Below the pieces are notes generated by a model. The model saw nothing but the letters and a program-made list of their open reading frames with translations, did no database searches and was not told where the DNA came from. A program made the position numbers and the translations under genes. DNA of 64,000 nucleotides from Corydoras sp. C115 (Eukaryota > Chordata > Actinopteri > Siluriformes > Callichthyidae), in NCBI GenBank assembly GCA_019802505.1, contig JAFMOC010000003.1, positions 6,822,501 to 6,886,500 on the forward strand, in the 5' to 3' direction. Position 1 is the first letter of the stretch; the number at the start of each line of letters is the position of its first letter. Below are positions 26,601 through 35,600 of the stretch, one piece after another.

Positions 26601-29600
26601 CTTTGGATAGATGTGAAGTGTGAGGTTTGTGAAGCCTAATACAATTAAGTTCTTCATAAAAACTGTTTTGATGAAACTAGCCTTGTTCTCATGACAGGAG
26701 CCGAAAGAAAGAAATGAGTATTTTATAACATTTTATTCTAAGAGCATTTTCGATCGCCTTAATTTTCACTGTGTTTTTCAGCCCATTAGTAACTTCAGAT
26801 TCCATTCACTTAGAAGTTAGAAGACAGAAACCTTCAGATTTCAGAACATGGGAATCTTATGTTTCAGCACATCAGTTTACAAAACCACAAAAGTCTTTAA
26901 AAAAGGGCTAAATAAACATTTTAAAAACGTTTTGTCTGATGTATAAAACTTAATATCCGCTGCAACTTAATAAATCATATGACAAGTGTTTTATTGTCCT
27001 TGAGGACGTTGTAAAGTTGTATTTAGCTGCCAAAGTTAAAGTTTGCATTAATGGATGTGCAGAATTGAATATCGTATGTAGAAAAGGAAACAAAATATTA
27101 ACAGTGAGACCTCCATTAGCTTTTCACTTCAGGTGAGAGTGTGTGTGTGCCTGCCTAATTTTAAGCTTTTACGAGAACAGTAGTAACACACTAATATTAA
27201 CATATGGTCATGATATATGAATATATCTGAAAAGTAGACTGTATAAATCCAATTCTGGTAAATTCATTTAAAACAAAGCTCACTTTGGTTTGTTATAATA
27301 TCAGAATTGTGGTTTATTGTTAAAATGGTTACACATTTATTATTATGCACATCAGAACCAAATTTATTGATTAAAACAAGGGAAAAAGTTACTACTAGAT
27401 TTGTTTAGAGTAATTGTCCTCTCAGCGCTGAGGATCCAGGTTTGAATCCCATGTGTTTTGCATGGGCTTTCCCGTTTCCTCCCACAGTCCAAAAACAAGG
27501 ATTCAAGGTAAAGTGCTGCTATAAATTGTCCCATATAGTGTGTTTGTGTGAGTGAATGTGTACCCAGCGATGGATTAGTGCCTTGTCCTGGGTGTATCCG
27601 CCTGAAACATTCTCCTCTGGATGGGCATGGGGAACCCCTGCAACCCTAGGCCCTGGCATAGGGTTAAGTGGAAGATAATGAGCTAATGTCTGTTTTTCGT
27701 GAACCATCTTGTGAAATAAAATACAGGAGCTACATTACAGCTAAATACATTATCAAGATAAACTTTTTTTTAGGTTACACCATGGAATTGAACCTGTTAC
27801 TAAGCATTTAATTTTTCATGCTCTTTATTAAAATTTTCTCTAGCATGAAAGTAATGCAGCTTAGCACCCGATACTGTGATGCACTGATAGTGGGTTTGTT
27901 GATAAAGCTATTGCTGGAACATCACCAATAAGACACGACTACTATTGTGCACCAGTCACATGACATATTAGCTACCAAAATTGATGGTCTTGCCATGTGA
28001 AACATTGAACATTTCTTGCCACTGTCGCTTCGGCTTGCTCTTTGGGGGTTCAAAGGCTTTAAAATGCACTATTGTAAAAAGCGTTCTATAAGTAAATTAC
28101 TTGAACTTGAACATTTACATCAGCATAATAAGAGCAGCTGATCAGAACACATATCTGAATGACTGAGTAGATGGAAAAGTGACATGCTATGAGAGCGCTT
28201 CAGTAGAAATCCTAACAAACTGAATGTACGCTTGATAATACTGAGCTGCAAATGCCTGGCCTTTTATATGTGTACTCGGTATACCATTCTGATAGTCATA
28301 ACTTTTTTTCTCCTCCTCACACAGACACAGACGGAGAGCACGCACCTTCCAGCCAGTCACCACCTGCTCTACTCGTTTGGGTCCCGCCGGTTCCTGGTTG
28401 AGTGGGAAGAACAGCTGCTCAGCCTTCTGGTTCTGCTTAATAATACTCTCCCAATGGGAAATCTCCCTGCTGCTGCGCTCGTAAGCCACCCCTCTTTGGA
28501 TCTGTACATGAAAATACACACACACCTCAGCATTTTACAACCAGCACTAAGGATTGTTAATTATTAATCAACAATTGTTCATATGCTGAAATAAAAAATT
28601 TAGATGATCAAATTTTAAAATAATTGGGGAAAAAAATATTTTCACAATTTCCTAACACAGATTAGGTCCAGTACAACAGTAACCAAATTTCATGTGTTTA
28701 TTTTTACAACACAATGAGAAACACGGTGAGATCATTCACATCAGTCATGTATGTATTCATCCATGTTCGGGCTTTACATTAAGTCAATTAATCAAATGTG
28801 CCAATATGGGTAAATGCCTATGTCTAAATTAAAATTGTGTTAAAACAAAAAAAACATGCTTATAATAATAGTGCTCCTTCATTAAATCATACATGTCGAT
28901 ATCATAAGTGTAATGAAGGGCAGTGTCAGGCCATATAATATGCAACAGACTTTCTTGTATTTTAGATTTTGCACATTAAGTTAGTATGGGAAATGCTTAG
29001 AATACAAAGGTTGAACTTAAATATTTCTTGGATGAACTATTTTTAAAAGGCAGGAGCAGAAATACTAAGTAATTTCTTAACGTTAGTTACTTTAAAAATA
29101 ACAAAAGTAGCTTTATCTTCAAAGTTTGTCCAAGAACTCATTATTTATATTTCACAGTTTATAATAGTGCTTTATTGAAGACTTACTCAAAATAAACTCG
29201 CAAAAATTTGTTCCAAATGTTCCTGTCAAAATGACCCAGATATGGCCCACGGGCCATGAGTGTGACGCCTATGCCCTATAACATACGATAAAGTGCTTGA
29301 CTATGTTGCCAGTTAAAGCTTTAAATATAGAAGAATAATAACACGAGCCCCTGTCCTCACATGACTTAAACCATATTAAGAACACGTGGGCTTGTCTTAA
29401 ATAGGAGATTTAAAGTGAAGCAAAATAATAGACCTCTCAGAACAGCGTCTAACTTTTTGCCTGATCTTTAACAAATCAGAGTTGAATGTACATGAGATTC
29501 AATGTTGACCCGTGACCATGGGCATTTTCTATGTGTTCAAGGTGAATTGGCTACTCTAAAGTGCCCCTATATTGTGTGTGTGTCCAGAAATGAATTGGCA

Positions 29601-32600
29601 CCCTGTCATGGGTATTTCTACTCAGCGGCCAAAAAGGTCTCCCCTGGATTATTCCCAGTCCCACCAAGTACTATTCCGGAAGTGCCCTTAAGCAAGGTAC
29701 CTAATAGGGGTGCTGAAAAAAATAGATTCTCGAATGAATGAATTGTTCATTGATTGATTTTTTATGTAAGAAAAAGCCAGGCAGCTCAGCTAACCTAATA
29801 CTGCTCGTTTTAATTTAGCGCAATCCTATTTTTTAGTATAAATATAAAATGATGCAAAAAGATTTGATACAGGAAGGAATCTGAAAGTATTGTTTTAAAT
29901 AAATGTTCTATTTGTTTACATTTTCGTTTCATCTTGTCAATCACATAATTTAAACAAAATTTAAAGACCATTTGAACTGAAAAAATCATTTCTGAATCAA
30001 AAATCGATTTTGAATCGAATTGTGACCTCAAAAAGCGGAATTGAATCGAATCGCCAGACACAGAGATTTGCACCCCTAGTACCTAACTCCAATTGCTCCC
30101 CGGACACCGTTTACAGGGCTGCCTCCTGCTCCAGGCACATGTTCTTACTTCACCAGTGTGTGTGTGTGTGTGTGTGTGTATGCACGGATGGATTAAACGT
30201 GGAGGACAAATTCCACTGTGTGTAAGAACAGTAGGCAAAATAGATCACTTTACTGTAAATTCCTGCAAAAAGTCATCCTCACTTTTTACTCATTTAAAAA
30301 TTTTGTTTTCAAATTCATTAACATTCTAGACTGAATGAAAGAACTGTAATTGTTCAAAAATAAAATTAATCCTTTAAAACACATTTGAGATGTGGTACAA
30401 TCATTTCTTTTCTTTAATCAAATTGAACTGATTATGAAATCTACAAACCTAAAGTGAGATCATAAGTCACAAATATAAACGACACAACTGATAAAGTTAT
30501 ATTGGTTATTTATAAAGTTTATATATAAAGTTATAGTCAAACTCGAGCCTGGAATGGGATTTAAAATTTGTTGCTTATGATATAAACTTCTGCTGATGCT
30601 GTAGGCAAAATGGCATAATGCATAGTTTTAATATTTGCGAAAAACATCTAAAATAAGCTCATATTGTTAACTGGCAGCCATTTATTTACCTTCAAAAGCC
30701 ATGAAGAGATCCATTTTTTATGATCCCATATTTAAAAAATGTTCTTATGAACACTTAGCTTTGGCCTTTGCCATTAAAAAAAATATGAATAAGGATATTA
30801 TCACATTAATGAGTAATTAAAGCATTCAACGAGAAAATTTTCTAACAAGTGTTTCTTGAACCACGCTGAGCGCCATTAATCTAAAAATAAGAAAAATGTC
30901 TTCATGTTAATGCTTATAAAGTACTGACCTTCTCAGTCTGCTGTTTGCTGAGTGGTAGCTCCAGTGTCCCTTTGTTGTTTTGTAAACATCTTAGCTGTTT
31001 CTTGGTCTTATTCAAAGCACCCGGTGTTTTTTCAATAGAAACCAGCAGGTCTGACAGATTAATCTTTTCTCCCGTCCCCTCTGCATTCACAGAGAACTCT
31101 GAAACCTGCAGACTGGCTTCTGAACGCTCGGTTTGCTTCTTCCTGCAGAAAACAAAGTGACAGTGTAAGAATTCAGTGCTTGGTCATTTGATTACTAGTA
31201 TGTTGTGGACTTGTGATAATGTTTATTATAAAACTAGCAGTTCCAGTCCTTAAATCTGATTGGCTGAGCCGTTCGTCCAGCGATTACATTATTGACAATA
31301 ATACACACCTCTGACAGTTTCACATTCGTATGATTGCATGACATACAATACACTTTTCCAGATATTTTTTATAAACTGCATACTGGAATTTGGCGACTAG
31401 TGGCACAAAAGGCAACATTTGATTGTTAGAGGAACCGGAAACACCAATTAGCGATCAGTGTTCAATTCAAAATACTGGACTAGATTACATCGCAGAAGAC
31501 CATAACATATTAAGGTTAATGCTGGTAATAAACATTTATGAATCAAATCTTGTTTTTCAGCATATTGTATTTGGAACAGTTTTATAAAAGCAACAATGCA
31601 GTCGAGGTTGTGTATTATTGTGAATAAACCACAGAAAAGTGCTGTAACAGCTTTTTGCTGGGCGTTGTACATATAAACCCTTCTTTACACTTAATTTATT
31701 CACAATAATGCATGCCCTTTCATGCCTTATTACTTTGCTATATAACACATAATGAACTGATAGTTTTCACTTTATTGTTTAGACAGTATAAATACATGAC
31801 TAGTAGTACTTCTTAAATGAAGCAGATTTGTGCATAGGTATAAAAGGTTTAAAGATTTGACTACGCATTCTACAAATCTGCATACACTCTTAACGCTTAC
31901 ATTAATTTTACATTACTGGCGCAGTGTTAGGACTTCAGGTTAAGGAACCTGTCTTGCGACCCGAAGATCCACATTTTGATTCCCGATCCCACATAGCACT
32001 ATGGCTGAAGTGCCCTTGAGCAAGGCATCTAACTGCAAATAATGCCCGTGTGCTGTATACTGGGTTGCCCAAAGAGCCGGGCACAAATGCTTACTTCACT
32101 AAATATGTGTACATATGTGCGAGTTTCACTGCATGGATTGGTTAAATTTTCAGCCAATTAAAACGGATTACAGAAATACAACTCAACGTTCAGTACAGGC
32201 TTCGATGGCAATTGAAAAGGACTTCTTAATGGAACTATTTAAATCCTTTTTATGGAAAGGAAATGTGTTCAAATAATTATGATCAGGATTTTTGGTGAGT
32301 TTTATGTTTCTAATAATATTGAAATTTTATGAGGATTGTTATTGGTGATTTTTATGTGTGGCTACACAAGTGTAACCGGGTGAAAACGAGTGTGTATGTA
32401 TATAAAATGCATAAAAACAGTACTCAGACCTCTTTTTTCCTCTCAGCGAGCAGATGGCATCCAGAAGCTTGTTGTGTTTTCGCTCAATATCACTGTCATC
32501 CTGTCAGGATTAAATAACTTTAGTTTGACTATTTAAACTTTTTGATTAAATAGTCAAACAAAGACTATTAAACTGGAAGTGGCAGTCAGTACAACTACTA

Positions 32601-35600
32601 AAGTAAATACAATTTAACAATACATTACAGGGAACCTTATCACAAACTTCGCATATCCATCCATCCATTATCTTCCGCTTTATCCTCTGCTAGGGTCGCG
32701 GGCGGGTTCCCCATGCCCATGGGGAGAACGATTCAGACGCTGAGCAGATACACTCAGGACAGGGAGCCAATCCATCGCTGGGCACATTCACTCACTCACA
32801 CAAACACACTATATGGGACAATTTGGAAAATTCAATTGACCTTGATCTATGTTTTTGGACTGTGGGAAGAAACTGGAGAACCCGGAGGAAACCCACGCTG
32901 ACACGGGGAGAACATGGAAACTCCACCCAGATTGGGATTCAAACCAGGAATCCCTAGTGCTGAGAGGCGAAAGTGCTAACCACTAAGGCACCGTGCCGTG
33001 CCGCCCCGCCGCTCGCATATATCTGATATATTTTTCTCAATAAGTGACCAGGCCTAATATTTAGCATTTTTTCTATTTACTTTTAGGACTCTATAGAAAA
33101 TGTATAGATAAAATTAGAAAATCTAGATAAAAAAATCTGATGTAAAAAGTAGATAAATCATTAAACATTTTAGACAGAAATATAAAATATAAAATATAAG
33201 TATCACTATAAGTCCAAGAGGAAAAGGTTAACAGAGTGGAGTGCTATAGAACACATCGGACTGTTAGATGTTCAGAAAGCAATTAACATACTTTAAAATA
33301 CAAATAAAGATTGTAGTCAGTTTATAATTAAGCTGAGAGCTGCATGTTTGAATAGAGTAAACAGCAACTGATCTGATGGGAGAGGAGAACGCAATTCTGT
33401 TGCGGTCACCCATATAATCAAACCACGCATATACACAAAGAATGTTTATTCTAGCAGTTAGGATGCACTTTAATTAAATAAGCCTAAATGCTATAATCAC
33501 CAGACACTCACTTTCCTCTTATACTTAAGCTTGTTACTGATACTCATAACATACAATTAGTGGCATCATATGCACATAAATAAGGCATCATCTTATCAGT
33601 AAAGCACATCAGCAGAAACACGCATATCCGCCAATTCTGACAGACCTCCGATATTGTTATCAGCCATTACCAATATTGTGCTGGCATCGTGGTGTATTCC
33701 TAGAATTTATTGCCTCAAATCCCTTTATAAAATATATTTTTAGATACAACTGTAAATATTGGTACATTGTACCCGTTTGACAACCAGCAGAGAATCTGAG
33801 GCTTTGGATTCTAATTTCTAAGCTCTCATTTAATTTATATCCTGTATGTACATTGCTGGGCACCATCATCCAAAAGGATCTCAAATACATTTGGTTATTT
33901 TGCAGACACAGAACAAACTGGATCCCCTCAACAAAACAGATTGACACTTTCATTTTCTTTCTTACTTTATTCCACACTAAATCATGGATTTCTGAGTCGA
34001 TGCCAGTCTACAAGCCTCATTGCCAGCCTTTAAATCAATAGCTTACTCTGTAGCATACAACAGGGGAAGGTCAGATATTTATTACAATAATGAAGCATGC
34101 AGAACCATTTGCTAGAGCCCAAACAAAATATTTTAATGATATGTGAAGTTTGCACAATATATTTTTTTAATTGCCGTTTAATAACAGGTTAGCAAACTGA
34201 TTTTATAGAATATAAACATGTCTAGAGGTCTAAAAAAGTGCACATGCTTGCATGTTTTCCGTATGTACGATTATCTCATGCAATACAGTATTACGTTAAC
34301 ACCTCGGTTCTGGAGCAACCTGCCTAAACCTTTCAGTATTATCGCTTTGTAAACAAACACATTGATTTGTCTGCTGGGATGATAAAATATTCAGTGTTCA
34401 ATAACTAGTTTTAAGGGTGGCACAGTGGCCTAGTGGTTAGCACATTCGCCTCTCAGTACTGGGGATCCAGGTTTGAATCCCAGTCTTCCAACGTTTCCAT
34501 GTTCTCCTTAATTGCCAAATATAGAAAACATTCTACCCTGGATGGCCATGGTGAACCATCCGCCCCCCCTAAATAGTTACATTTTTTCTAGTAAAAACCC
34601 AGACACAAAAATGTGTAGATGATGTAATGTATGCAATGGTGAAAATAGCAAAAGTAATGAAAGATACTGGAAACATGTTCACCTTCTCGTTCAACTCTTC
34701 ATCCATGTAATTTCAATTACAACTAATAATTTGATGTGTTTAAAAAAAATGTCTCAAATGTGAATTGCATTACCTCTTCCTCACTGGCACTAATGAGGTT
34801 TTCATCATCACAAGTAAGCTCATCTTTGTCTTCCTCATCCATTGCTAGTAGAGTTACTTTATCGTCTTTGCTGAGGAGGAAGAAAATTATTTTACAGATG
34901 TGAAATTTAGAAGGAAATGGTGCTTCATTTCAAATTTTATATCAATAATTATTCAATCATGAGTATTCAGTTTTGCATTTAACTATTTTGTTTTTCTCCA
35001 CAGAGTTGACAGAGCACAATGCCGTTAACCAGCTTCTCTATAGTTTCAAACATCTGGGTCAATCATATCTCCAGAAAGAGTTAAGAACAGAACTGAGGCA
35101 TTGTATTTAACAAACTTTATAGGGAGGGAGACAACTTGCTGCTTTTCAGTGTGTACACACTGGGGCTGCAACAACGAATCGATACAAATCGATTATCCAA
35201 AGTGTCGATAATGAATTTCCATTATCGATTCGTTGGGTCACACTATTTCTGCATTACTCACAATTTCATAAACGCTTACGTCACCTGCAGCGCTCAACAT
35301 AACGGTGCAACGTAACACTATGAGTCCGGCAGAGCACGCTTCATGCTGTTTTTGGTTGTAAACTTGGTAATAACAGCGATAGAGAACGTGTCTTAACGTC
35401 CGTTATACGAATACGTGCGTATTTCCCGGGACATGTCCATATTTGCGTCCTGGGTTTTTTTAAAGTGAGGAAATGTCCTGGTTTTTAAATTTCGTTCATT
35501 GGACCATTAAATGTACAGGCACTAGGGCCCTGCGCACGGCGCTGCGTGTCAGTCTGCAAGCAACATGCCGAAGCGCAAGTGTCTGACGATTTACAAAAGT

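Noticed and set aside
28232..28567. 111-codon plus-strand frame
   Set aside because: It is the shadow of UTP14 exon 5, whose minus-strand reading matches the family and has correct splice sites.
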